A program made the position numbers and the translations under genes. Below are positions 17,310 to 25,737 of a stretch of DNA of 64,000 nt, in pieces. Origin of the DNA: Marinobacter sp. MDS2 (lineage in GTDB: Bacteria; Pseudomonadota; Gammaproteobacteria; Pseudomonadales; Oleiphilaceae); assembly GCF_030718085.1 (NCBI RefSeq), contig NZ_JAVAJF010000001.1:2238690-2302689 (forward strand), given 5' to 3'. Position 1 is the first letter of the stretch. Each line of letters starts with the position of its first letter. The notes below the pieces were generated by a model. It saw nothing but the letters and a program-made list of their open reading frames with translations. It did no database searches and was not told where the DNA came from.

Positions 17310-20300
17310 TTACTGAGGAGCGGTTTGTTGCTCGTATTGCGCAGGCAGGTCTTTTACTGGGTTGGTGATGAAGTTGAGGTACGTGCCCCCTACAGGGATC
17401 TCCAGAGGTAAACGTATCGTTGCTAGACCGGCATTTGGAATTCCAAGCGCGTCTGCTGTAACGAGTAGCTCTCCCTCCGTGCCCACACGATTGGTGTTGA
17501 TTTGCTCAATTTGCATTCGGCCATCGTCAAAAAAGGTAATGTCTCCTTCTAGCTCCAAGGTAAATGCACGACCGTAGAGGTCGTGTGTGCCACCCATCGG
17601 AATTTCCATGTCCGGTGCATCGATTAACAGTTCTGCCTGAGTGATAAATACAGGTTGTCCTTTATCACCTTTTGCGATTACGCCAGGAATCAGAGATTTA
17701 CGACTACAGTCTGTTTCACACGACGGATCGTCCTTCGCATAGCGCATGCGCAAAACCTGGGTATTCGTGATGGACTCCTCTTGTAGTAGCAAGCCCAAAA
17801 CTTCAAGTTGCGTGAAAACGCTAATGGAACTGGTGGTAAGCAGCGTTGGGTACAGGTCAACCCGGATCCCCTCGATTTCATCGCCACTATTTGGCTGCTC
17901 CGGGGTTGGGTCGTAAGTACCCGGCCCAAGGACCTCGGTGTTCAGCGCGTAAGTCTGGTAGATGAACTTTTTGCGAGGACAGTCAGGATGGGCGTCCCCG
18001 CGATTGAGAATGGTGCTGCCAGTGGTACCGGCAGGGCATCCTACCCGAGCATCAGGATCCGTGAGCGGTATGCCCGTTGACCCGGTATCAAACATTTTAG
18101 CTGTAGCCTTTCCTCCAATAACGGCAAGCTTTGTGGCGTTTGCTGACGGTCCCCAGCCATCTACGTCGTTACCTAAGCCTTCGTGTGCCGCTTCAAAGGG
18201 CTCAAGGCAGCTAGCGTCATAGTTGTCGGCACAATCTATGATGAAGTTTGAGTTAGTGTCACGAACAGGGAAGTTGCGAAGAGCCGTGAAGACTGTATCC
18301 TGCTTTTCGGCGCCCTCAAAATAGATGGTCAAACCATCTCGCCCGGGTGCATTGAGCCCTTCCAGAATATTTGATTTCAATTCAAGCTGGTTTACTTCAC
18401 TTGCTACCGAACGCATTGTGTAACGGTAGAATTTGCCTGGCTCCCAAGGCTGGTCAGGGAAGAAACGAAGACGTTGCTCGTTGAGCTCAAGCCGGCCAGA
18501 AACAATCTCTCCTGAGCCTATTTCACTCTCATTTGGTTTACCGCTTTCGTTGACGGTAACTTTTTCAACAATGAACGTACCATCTTTTCCGAGGCTGATG
18601 GTCTTAGCGTCCATCGTTTGAGAGAAAACAACAGTAATCGGGCGGTCAGACGGCATGGTGTCGACAGGCAAGAGATCGACCTCAATTTTAGCGTTTCCTT
18701 TCTCGTGACCGGCTTGCCTTATGGAGAAACATTCGCCGAGGTCACCCGCAACCAGGTTCATGTTTGTGAAGTCTGTTTCACAAGGGAAACCCGGGTAGGT
18801 AGTGAGTGCCAGCGGCGGTCGTTGAGTGACCGGGGACTCCGAGGAGTCGATAGGGTCCAATTCAAACGTCAAAGAAGGAACTGAAGCAATATTACCTGCT
18901 AGGTCTGAAAGCCCATCCGCCTCCACTCTGTACTCTACACCATGTTCGAGCCCGCCTTTGGGGTTCAGTACAAGTGCTGTTCCGTCCAGCTTAGAGCGCA
19001 GGGTTTCTACCGGACTATTGTCCGCAAACAGAGTCACACCGCCTGCGATAGATGCAGGGTCGAGAGGTTCGTCAAAAAACAGGATCACCGGATCCCCGGG
19101 GCGTTGCATAGACTGGCGGGTGCTAGGATTAGCATTATCGGCACCAGGCATCCAGCTCAGCAACTGAGGAGCTGTGTTGTCAGACTCACGTAACACTTCA
19201 GCGTCGAGCACCGAGTCTACGTCTGTTGCAGCCTGCAGATGGAACGCAATGGTGGAGTCAGTGACTTCCTGCCCCAGAAGGTTTGGTTCAACCATGCCAA
19301 TGGCATCGATTGTCAGAACACCGTCCTGTACAAGGGCAATACCGCGCAACTCTACGCCCATCAGATCTTGGGATAAGCCAGCGTTCGGCATGGCTTCAGC
19401 GGTGTTCATGGATACATCCATAAACAAAGTGATATGACGGGGTGCGTTGATGTCGTCGGTATAAGCATTCGGGCTCATGTAACCGGAGGCATCAGATAAC
19501 ATAGTCACCTTAATGGTGCCGGTTTCCTGGTTGCTTCCGTCATCAATGTTCAGTACCTGGACCTTGCCGCCAACCTTGATGTTGAGGCTGGTGCTTTCCA
19601 GAACGCTACCTTTCGGAATCCTTAAAGGTAGCGCTTCATCGGCTTCGAACGACGGTGCGTAAGCCAATTCAGCAAACAATGAACCGGTCTGCTGGGAGGA
19701 GTCGGTAACGCCCTGCAACACGGAGTTCAGTACAACACCATTAATGGGTTGACCGTTCAATATTGAGGTAATGTTGCCGCCATTAGAGGTGACAGCTTCT
19801 TGCTCCAGAAGCACCGTTGGGCCAGTGGCTCGCGGAGTGAAGTTGAACGACTTGCTCAAACGCGCCCCATCCGGGCCATTGGTCAGGCTGGCGAGGTTGT
19901 TCAGCTTCAGTGTGTATTCTTGGCCGGCATTCAGAATGTCGTCTTTGCTGCCGCATTCTTTCGGGTCTTCGGTGACGCACGGGTCAACGGTGACGCGGTT
20001 GCCTTTTACTAACACGGTGGCTGGAACAGCTGCACCGTTTTTATCGAGAAGCTCAATCGAGCCACCGTGCTTTTGCCATTCCGGGTGAACCGGGTGGGTC
20101 AAAGCGAGACGGAAGGTAGAGAAGTTCGCGGCTTCGAACGCAGTGCCGTTTGCCGGTACCTGCCAGGCTACGGCAAAGTCATCGGAGGTTTGCGCCAACT
20201 CAGCAACGCCGCTGAATTCGCCGCGAGTATCGAACTGGATACCCGGCTCGCCTACCGCATTGGGTGTGTTGATTTCACGACCGCTTTCGGTCAGCAGAGG

Positions 20301-20660
20301 CTCGTTGAAGGTGATGGAGTAGGTTTCGCGGCTGGCGAGCGTTTGCCCTTCAGCAATCTCCAGCTTGAGACTTTTTCCGCCATCAATCTTGGTAACGGTA
20401 AAGGCCGGGCTGCCTGCGCTCGAATCGACCTGAATCTTCTGAGCAAGCGTCGTGTCATCGTCGGCAATGGCATGGGAAAAGCGAAGTACGATATCCGCTT
20501 TCGGGCTGACATCCGCCTGGCCGTCCATGGGATAGGAGTAAACCAGCGACACAGACTGATTGCTATCTTTGACGCTCTGCTTGATTTCTTGCTCGTCACT
20601 GCCGCCGCATGCTGCAAGCAGCATGGCGGGGATCAGTGCTAATGTTTTAAATTGTTTCAT
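17310..20660 (-). CDS. Large Ig-like (SbsA/Big_5) domain lipoprotein
   Basis: A 1116-residue predicted lipoprotein; lipobox LAAC gives a lipidated Cys18. Repeated Big_5-type Ig modules are visible from the motifs PMDGQADVSPKADIVLRFSH, LTFELDP and PVILFFDEPLDPASIAGG, the last around residue 520. The N-terminal third resembles, from memory, the N-terminal part of VolA-type surface lipases, which are also encoded beside a FadL gene, but I see no GxSxG nucleophile motif in the C-terminal part. It starts 13 bp after the FadL-family stop, so the two form one transcript closed by the terminator at 17257-17285. An outer-membrane or surface partner of the porin is inferred; substrate and activity are unknown. 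Confidence 0.7.
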   Translation of the reverse strand: MKQFKTLALIPAMLLAACGGSDEQEIKQSVKDSNQSVSLVYSYPMDGQADVSPKADIVLRFSHAIADDDTTLAQKIQVDSSAGSPAFTVTKIDGGKSLKLEIAEGQTLASRETYSITFNEPLLTESGREINTPNAVGEPGIQFDTRGEFSGVAELAQTSDDFAVAWQVPANGTAFEAANFSTFRLALTHPVHPEWQKHGGSIELLDKNGAAVPATVLVKGNRVTVDPCVTEDPKECGSKDDILNAGQEYTLKLNNLASLTNGPDGARLSKSFNFTPRATGPTVLLEQEAVTSNGGNITSILNGQPINGVVLNSVLQGVTDSSQQTGSLFAELAYAPSFEADEALPLRIPKGSVLESTSLNIKVGGKVQVLNIDDGSNQETGTIKVTMLSDASGYMSPNAYTDDINAPRHITLFMDVSMNTAEAMPNAGLSQDLMGVELRGIALVQDGVLTIDAIGMVEPNLLGQEVTDSTIAFHLQAATDVDSVLDAEVLRESDNTAPQLLSWMPGADNANPSTRQSMQRPGDPVILFFDEPLDPASIAGGVTLFADNSPVETLRSKLDGTALVLNPKGGLEHGVEYRVEADGLSDLAGNIASVPSLTFELDPIDSSESPVTQRPPLALTTYPGFPCETDFTNMNLVAGDLGECFSIRQAGHEKGNAKIEVDLLPVDTMPSDRPITVVFSQTMDAKTISLGKDGTFIVEKVTVNESGKPNESEIGSGEIVSGRLELNEQRLRFFPDQPWEPGKFYRYTMRSVASEVNQLELKSNILEGLNAPGRDGLTIYFEGAEKQDTVFTALRNFPVRDTNSNFIIDCADNYDASCLEPFEAAHEGLGNDVDGWGPSANATKLAVIGGKATAKMFDTGSTGIPLTDPDARVGCPAGTTGSTILNRGDAHPDCPRKKFIYQTYALNTEVLGPGTYDPTPEQPNSGDEIEGIRVDLYPTLLTTSSISVFTQLEVLGLLLQEESITNTQVLRMRYAKDDPSCETDCSRKSLIPGVIAKGDKGQPVFITQAELLIDAPDMEIPMGGTHDLYGRAFTLELEGDITFFDDGRMQIEQINTNRVGTEGELLVTADALGIPNAGLATIRLPLEIPVGGTYLNFITNPVKDLPAQYEQQTAPQ

Positions 20661-20673
20661 GGCCTGCTTCTCC

Positions 20674-22011
20674 TCAGAACTTCAGGGTGATGGAGCCGCT
20701 GATTACATGGATATCACCGTCGGCAGTAACGTTGGTTTCGTTACCGTCAAAGTCGACCAAGGTGAAGTCCCGCTCTTGTAGTTGTTGGTACTGGTAGCCA
20801 AGGTCCAAACGAACAGGGAAGGCCAGCAGTCGTGTGCGGTTATAAGTGGCGCTCACGCCCAGGCCGACGATGATCTTGTCGGTATCCAGGTAGTTGAGTT
20901 CCGGGTTCTTAGTGGTTTTCAGTGGAGATTCTTCATAGGCGATACCACCGCGAACGGCAAAGTTTTCGTTCAGCTGGTACTCAGCGCCCACTCGTGGAAC
21001 GAGGATGTCGTCAAAGCCGATACGGTTGCCGGCGGATACGGACTCCTGGTCCTTGATACTGTCTTTGGCGAACTCGTCTTCCAGTTCCGACCAGTTCTGT
21101 TGCTCGATACTGCCGCCAACGCGCCAACCGTCACCGGCGTACTGAGTGCCTAGAACGATGGTTTCCGGCTGGAACGAATCAATGGTTGCAACCGTCAGGC
21201 TAAGACCTGGGTCCGGGATGGTTTGGGTTACAACGATGTTTGAGCCCACGGAGGTTTTGGCCGAGGACTTGGTGCGGTAGGTCAGTGCCGCTTCCCAACC
21301 ATCGAGGAAGCAGTCGTCTTTTCCGCAGAAAGTGCTGCCAAAGTCGATGTTGGTGCCCAGAATGGTTTTCAGGGTTGGTTCGGCGTTGACCGCCAACTTC
21401 TCGCGGCTGGTTTCGCCGCCCAGCGTGGACACTGCATCCAGCTGTGCAGCCGCTTCCAGTGTAATTCGTACCGAGGCGCCGGCAGAAATACCGCGCCAGA
21501 TCGGAGTTGCACCACCAACGTTCAGGAACAGAGGCTCTTTGCCGTTTTGCAGATACTGGCCGGTTTCTGAAGTTTCAGATTTGAACGCCAGCATTTCCTT
21601 CCCGTATTTCTCAACACCGGCAATGAAACCAAGATAGATCGGGTGCTTGAATCGGGTCAGCGAGCCCAGGTTGGTCTTCATGCCGATCAGTACGTGCTGA
21701 CTGGGTGAGCTTGATACAACGTCGCCATCCGCATTGGGGTTGGCAGAACGAAGCTCTTGCTCGGCGTGCAGAATACCGGAGGTGAGTTCACCGCGGGTAT
21801 CGCGAGTCAAGGATGCCGGGTTGTAGTAAGTTGCTGAAACCTGGTCGTTAAACATGGACAGCGATTGAGCGGTAGCAACGTCAATCGGCATCACACCGTA
21901 GGTGGTGCCGAGGTTGCCCATGCTGGCATTCGCTGACATGGAAAGGGTGGCGGATACAGCTGCAACAGCAAGGGTCGTTGCCCGTACAGAAAATCGGGAA
22001 GGAAGAACCAT
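20674..22011 (-). CDS. FadL/OmpP1 family outer membrane transporter
   Basis: A 445-residue predicted outer-membrane beta-barrel of the FadL group, which lets hydrophobic compounds such as long-chain fatty acids cross the outer membrane. A signal peptide ends near SMSANAS; the mature N-terminus (MGNLGTTYGV, SATYYNPASL) has the FadL hallmark, including the conserved NPA. The protein ends in a phenylalanine (SITLKF), as barrel proteins do. The ATG at 22009-22011 is chosen because GGAG (22019-22022) precedes it and the signal then begins MVLPSRF; a longer frame adds 33 residues. An AACAACAA motif lies just upstream of that site, a candidate Hfq-Crc target. It is followed 13 bp later by the Ig-like lipoprotein gene. 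Confidence 0.88.
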   Translation of the reverse strand: MVLPSRFSVRATTLAVAAVSATLSMSANASMGNLGTTYGVMPIDVATAQSLSMFNDQVSATYYNPASLTRDTRGELTSGILHAEQELRSANPNADGDVVSSSPSQHVLIGMKTNLGSLTRFKHPIYLGFIAGVEKYGKEMLAFKSETSETGQYLQNGKEPLFLNVGGATPIWRGISAGASVRITLEAAAQLDAVSTLGGETSREKLAVNAEPTLKTILGTNIDFGSTFCGKDDCFLDGWEAALTYRTKSSAKTSVGSNIVVTQTIPDPGLSLTVATIDSFQPETIVLGTQYAGDGWRVGGSIEQQNWSELEDEFAKDSIKDQESVSAGNRIGFDDILVPRVGAEYQLNENFAVRGGIAYEESPLKTTKNPELNYLDTDKIIVGLGVSATYNRTRLLAFPVRLDLGYQYQQLQERDFTLVDFDGNETNVTADGDIHVISGSITLKF

Positions 22012-22031
22012 TAATACACTCCGTTCGCTCT

Positions 22032-22039
22032 TTGTTGTT
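22032..22039 (-). promoter_or_regulatory. Candidate Hfq-Crc target motif in the fadL-like leader
   Basis: On the minus strand the sequence reads AACAACAA, an exact match to the AAYAAYAA catabolite-activity motif known from Pseudomonas Crc targets. It lies 9 nt upstream of the GGAG ribosome binding site and 20 nt before the ATG, where bound Hfq-Crc would block ribosome loading. Confidence 0.55.
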
Positions 22040-22253
22040 GTGTACAGCCCCGGCGAGTGCGCAAGGATACTGGTACGGTTGGTCAGGCTGCAGTGTAGGA
22101 CACTTGTCACTTTAGGACGTTGGCATATTTGACACTATGTTATGTCTGTAATACCACGTACGCACAGTATGCTAGGTAACCGCATGGTCTGTGTAGATGA
22201 GAAGGGCGAAAGTGTGTGGTGGTTTTGTTGCGGAATGTATCAGGGCGGGCTTT

Positions 22254-22277
22254 CGGGGCTAGCAATTGCTAGCCCCG
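22254..22277. repeat. Perfect 24-bp palindrome downstream of the 587-residue lipoprotein gene
   Basis: CGGGGCTAGCAA joined directly to its reverse complement TTGCTAGCCCCG. It stands 6 bp after the lipoprotein stop codon and upstream of the fadL-like gene. There is no T-run on the minus strand, so it is a weak candidate terminator or an operator-like site. Confidence 0.5.
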
Positions 22278-22283
22278 GATTTG

Positions 22284-24047
22284 CTATAGACCGACTGCTT
22301 TATCAAGTTCTGTTAGTTTGGCCGGACTAATGAGATACAACGAAGCCACTTCAACGGAACCATCATCCAAAGCGGTTAGCGGCGCCAGTGAAACCGAGCT
22401 GCTGGTAAGCTCAGTTGGGAATCCTTCTGGGCCTTCAACATCGACAGACCATAACACTTCAAATGTTTCAGGATCACGCCGCTGCAGTGCACTCGCGGTC
22501 ACGACCAGCAATCTGCCCTGTGTATCCAGTGCTAGGTCGAAAATGTCAGAGCGTACGTCCCGGCCATAACGCCAGCGCTGATCAATAAGAGCGGTGACAT
22601 TTCCGCTGTTGGTGTCTACGCGATAAACGCTATAACGGGTGATGGAATCTGCGCCAGTGACGATATTGTCGTGGATACTGAAGTAAAGCTGGTTGCCAAG
22701 CTTACGGAAAAAACTCGACGCAACGATCTCATTGCCATCACGCAGAACGTCTGAGGGTAGCTCAGTAGCCCACTCAATGTTGCATTCTGAGTCTATTTTG
22801 CTCACCAGACCTTCGTTGCCACTGAACGTGAAGGAATAGATATAGCCATCGTCCCCAACAATAACCGTTCCCTCTTCTTTAGCCGAGGCGATACGCGCCC
22901 ACCAGCTTGAACCTGCTCCACTGTAATTAAGTGCCATGTACCGGTTTGAGTTAGCCGGACCCATGGGTGCGGAGCAACCATTGGGCCCCTGAAGCGTCAG
23001 ACTCCCAGCGGTCGCGGTGAAGATCATATCCTCTGCTAGAAAGCTGGATTTCTTTCGGTCGAAGTTTCGGGAGTCTGCTTTTTGGAATCTGGACGAGTCT
23101 GCGGTGTACATCGCGACCGTTCCGTTGCTTCGAAAGCCAAGCCCGCCGCCACTCAGCGTATATTTTCCACTCACTTGGTCATGGCGGATTCGTTGCATTC
23201 CCTCCACTGCGCTGTACGGTTTTTGTGCCGAACTGCTCCAGAGGTTCTTGGCATCAGCGTTATTTAACCCGGTCGATTGAAGGTCCGCATTGTCGATCTT
23301 CACTTGGTCGATAATCTCACCGGCAGAATTGACCCGGCCTAAATAAATGCCGTCTTCCCCGTTTGCCGCGCCTGTTGCGCTGAACATGTAGAATTTCGGG
23401 TTTCCGGGTTGGGTGTCATAAAACCAATCAATGCTGGTATTGCTTGCGAACTGATTATTAAGAATCTGATCTTTATCCAGCTTGTCCGGGAATGCTGCAA
23501 TTTTTGGATCAGATCCCGGCGTAATCATTGGGCCGTCACTCAGCGGCATGCCGATTATTTTGTAAGTGCCGGAGTTTCCTCCGCCGGAGCTCGTCGTGGC
23601 CGCATAAGTGCCTGAGTCGGCTGTGCGAGCTGTAAGTAAGAAAGTGTCTGTTACACCAGTGGCGTAATTAAGTGTAATCTCATACTGCGAGCTGCCCTTA
23701 GGCTTCCAGCTGTAGCTGTCAAAGTCGGAACCGCTGAACCTTTGACGGTCACGGGTATTAAATCCGGCGGGGCCGTAGCCTGAGGCTTCAGTGGATGACG
23801 GCGCCATAAACAGAACCATTTTGCCTACATTCGTTCCGCTGCTGGTGGAAGACTTAACCGTCATCTCAATTTGCAGGTTTTTGGGGTCATCTGGCCAATT
23901 ATAGCCGTTGGCTCCTGTGCCTGAACTCCCTGCGGAAGAGTCTCCATTTCCACCTCCGCCCCCACCACCGCAAGCGGCTAGAGTTAAAGCTAGAAACAGC
24001 AAGGCCAAGAGTGAGTGCGCCTTATACAAGCGGGTCAGTGTCGTCAT
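22284..24047 (-). CDS. Glycine-rich-linker lipoprotein of unknown function
   Basis: A 587-residue predicted lipoprotein. The lipobox LAAC sets Cys26, followed by seven glycines and a Ser/Gly linker up to about residue 48. The rest is beta-rich; the C-terminal half has repeating blocks like GRVNSAGEIIDQVKIDNADL, GDDGYIYSFTFSGNEGLVSK and RLLVVTASALQRRDPETFEV that recall beta-propeller blades. No catalytic motif is visible and I do not recognise the family. It lies between the LuxR-type regulator gene (171 bp upstream) and the fadL-like gene (272 bp downstream), all on the same strand, so a shared envelope role is possible. Confidence 0.6.
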   Translation of the reverse strand: MTTLTRLYKAHSLLALLFLALTLAACGGGGGGGNGDSSAGSSGTGANGYNWPDDPKNLQIEMTVKSSTSSGTNVGKMVLFMAPSSTEASGYGPAGFNTRDRQRFSGSDFDSYSWKPKGSSQYEITLNYATGVTDTFLLTARTADSGTYAATTSSGGGNSGTYKIIGMPLSDGPMITPGSDPKIAAFPDKLDKDQILNNQFASNTSIDWFYDTQPGNPKFYMFSATGAANGEDGIYLGRVNSAGEIIDQVKIDNADLQSTGLNNADAKNLWSSSAQKPYSAVEGMQRIRHDQVSGKYTLSGGGLGFRSNGTVAMYTADSSRFQKADSRNFDRKKSSFLAEDMIFTATAGSLTLQGPNGCSAPMGPANSNRYMALNYSGAGSSWWARIASAKEEGTVIVGDDGYIYSFTFSGNEGLVSKIDSECNIEWATELPSDVLRDGNEIVASSFFRKLGNQLYFSIHDNIVTGADSITRYSVYRVDTNSGNVTALIDQRWRYGRDVRSDIFDLALDTQGRLLVVTASALQRRDPETFEVLWSVDVEGPEGFPTELTSSSVSLAPLTALDDGSVEVASLYLISPAKLTELDKAVGL

Positions 24048-24218
24048 TGATTACAGCTCCAGGTGGAAATCCGTTAATCCAAAGGTCGGGCAATCAATAG
24101 CTTACGCAAGGTGTCCTGAAGCAAAACACCCTCATATGAGGGTAATTAAAGGTGACTCTAATGAGTTTTCGGGCGGGGCTATATAGGTTTGATAAGACGC
24201 GAAAGGGTGTTCTGTTGA

Positions 24219-25361
24219 TCAACGCAAGGTTGATAAAAGTATCGCGCTAATCAATTGACCTTGACGGTTGAATCCTGTTTTTTGAAAGACCTGTTTCAAA
24301 TAGCTTCGGACGGTTGCTTCACTTTTGTGATGGTGTTCGGCTATTTTTTTCAGGCTCAACCCTGCCACTAGGCCTTCACAAAGCTTCCCCTCTGCTGCCG
24401 AAAGCGGGAAGTATTTCACTATTTCGTCGGCGGTCGGGAGTGTCCGTGCTTTGAGGTCAACGATGGTGACCAGAACGCCACCGGAGAGTATTTCGTTGTG
24501 TTCGAGAGGGCGGATGGTCATGACCAATGGTGAAAGAGAGTGTCGCTTGACGATCAGAGTTTCCGGCAAAGCTGAGTCTTCACTGCATACCGTTGCTGCT
24601 GCCCGGGCCATTGCTTTAAAAAAGGATTTCCGTAGCTGATCGGTTCCAAAGTACAAACGCCCATGCCGAAGGTTGATGCACGATTCCTGGTCCAGAAGCT
24701 GTTCACCGCGCTGATTGGCAGTGACCATTGTTCCCCGGTTGTTCAGGATGAACGCAGGGTCAGTAATGAGTTCAGCGATGCCGCTGAGGGTTTGGGCGGC
24801 CTCTGGGTGTTGGTGAATCTTTTTAGCCAAAACGACCGTTTGTTTAATGAACGGCACCAAGCGATTCATGGCCGCTATTTCTTCTGGCTGATAGGCGCCC
24901 TGTGCATACGTACGCTGAACAGTCAGCAAGGTAATATGAGAATCGTTGGCTTCGACAACCAGCCAGGCGGAATCAAGCATGTCTTGGTCAGATTCCCAAC
25001 GGCCGTAGTCATCACCGGGCGGGCCATCGTGTAGAAGAGGTAAAGCCGAGTTGAAAAGACCTGCTTCCTGAGTGACTGCGTAATTGGTGACGGCATCGTG
25101 CTCGATCATATTGTTATCGAGATACCAGGTTAAGAATTCATCTGGTAAACCGGCATGCCAGATATGCTCAATAGCTCTTGGGGTTCTGCGGATAAAAGAG
25201 AGCTGTGCTGCACATCCATTGACAGCATCAACGAGCATGGAAAGGAATCCGTGAAAACCCGCTTGGTGTTCTAATGAATCATAAAGGCATTGAATTAAAT
25301 CGGTCTCGTTGCGAAGAAACGAACCAGAGCTATCACTAGGGTGATTTCCCTTCGATGTCAT
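24219..25361 (-). CDS. LuxR-type transcriptional regulator
   Basis: A 380-residue regulator. The C-terminal 65 residues (about 315-380) form a LuxR-type helix-turn-helix: YFPLSAAEGKLCEGLVAGLS, KKIAEHHHKSEATVRSYLK and VFQKTGFNRQGQLI. The N-terminal 300 residues have no autoinducer-binding signature; a PAS-like fold is suggested by ITDPAFILNNRGTMVTANQR at about 195-215. Similar architectures occur near fadL and lipid-degradation genes in related bacteria. I choose the ATG at 25359-25361, 7 nt after AAAGGA. It heads a run of same-strand envelope genes, which makes them plausible targets. Confidence 0.8.
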   Translation of the reverse strand: MTSKGNHPSDSSGSFLRNETDLIQCLYDSLEHQAGFHGFLSMLVDAVNGCAAQLSFIRRTPRAIEHIWHAGLPDEFLTWYLDNNMIEHDAVTNYAVTQEAGLFNSALPLLHDGPPGDDYGRWESDQDMLDSAWLVVEANDSHITLLTVQRTYAQGAYQPEEIAAMNRLVPFIKQTVVLAKKIHQHPEAAQTLSGIAELITDPAFILNNRGTMVTANQRGEQLLDQESCINLRHGRLYFGTDQLRKSFFKAMARAAATVCSEDSALPETLIVKRHSLSPLVMTIRPLEHNEILSGGVLVTIVDLKARTLPTADEIVKYFPLSAAEGKLCEGLVAGLSLKKIAEHHHKSEATVRSYLKQVFQKTGFNRQGQLISAILLSTLR

Positions 25362-25562
25362 CAAGTTATCCTTTGGGGGAGCGCAACTTCTTTGAGGCGC
25401 TAGGGAAACTATAGAAGAACATCATTTAGTTTATAAGAGGTAATGGCAATATGGCCTGTTTTTACACAGTTGCGTCGGGTGTAAGGCAGGCTGTGAGAGA
25501 TTCGAGTCTAATCGTTGGGCGGTGTCCCAAGAGTATCCCTTGCCGTGGCCCAAAAACAACAA

Positions 25563-25582
25563 AACCCGCAACGTGGCGGGTT
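25563..25582 (-). terminator. Terminator downstream of the tRNA gene
   Basis: Stem AACCCGC (25563-25569) with GCGGGTT (25576-25582), loop AACGTG, and on the minus strand a T-rich tail (TTTTGTTGTTTTT). It starts 17 bp after the 3' end of the tRNA. Confidence 0.75.
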
Positions 25583-25598
25583 AAGTTATTGAATCTTA

Positions 25599-25675
25599 TG
25601 GTGGGCCCACCTGGACTCGAACCAGGGACCAAAGGATTATGAGTCCTCTGCTCTAACCAACTGAGCTATAGGCCC
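25599..25675 (-). tRNA. tRNA-Ile2 (anticodon CAT, lysidine-type)
   Basis: A 77-nt cloverleaf with encoded CCA. The acceptor stem GGGCCTA pairs with TGGGCCC with one wobble; the D-arm is TAGCTCAGTTGGTTAGAGCA and the T-loop is GGTTCGAGTCC. The anticodon loop reads CTCATAA, giving CAT. C4-G69 and C5-G68 in the acceptor stem are identity elements for the TilS enzyme, so I call this the minor isoleucine tRNA, whose C34 becomes lysidine and reads AUA, rather than elongator methionine tRNA. Met is the alternative. It lies 62 bp after rpoD. Confidence 0.85.
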
Positions 25676-25680
25676 GATAA

Positions 25681-25722
25681 CAAAAGCGGGCGCCATTATA
25701 CCCGTGAGGGTTGGCGCCCGCT
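25681..25722 (-). terminator. Terminator of rpoD
   Basis: An 11-bp stem AGCGGGCGCCA (25685-25695) with TGGCGCCCGCT (25712-25722), followed on the minus strand by TTTTG. It lies 15 bp after the rpoD stop and only 6 bp before the 5' end of the tRNA. Confidence 0.8.
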
Positions 25723-25737
25723 ACTGTGTTTTCGGTT

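Noticed and set aside
16500..25400. A genomic island or prophage
   Set aside because: Accessory-looking content, but no integrase, direct repeats or phage genes; the tRNA gene nearby is intact without a duplicated 3' end in the window.
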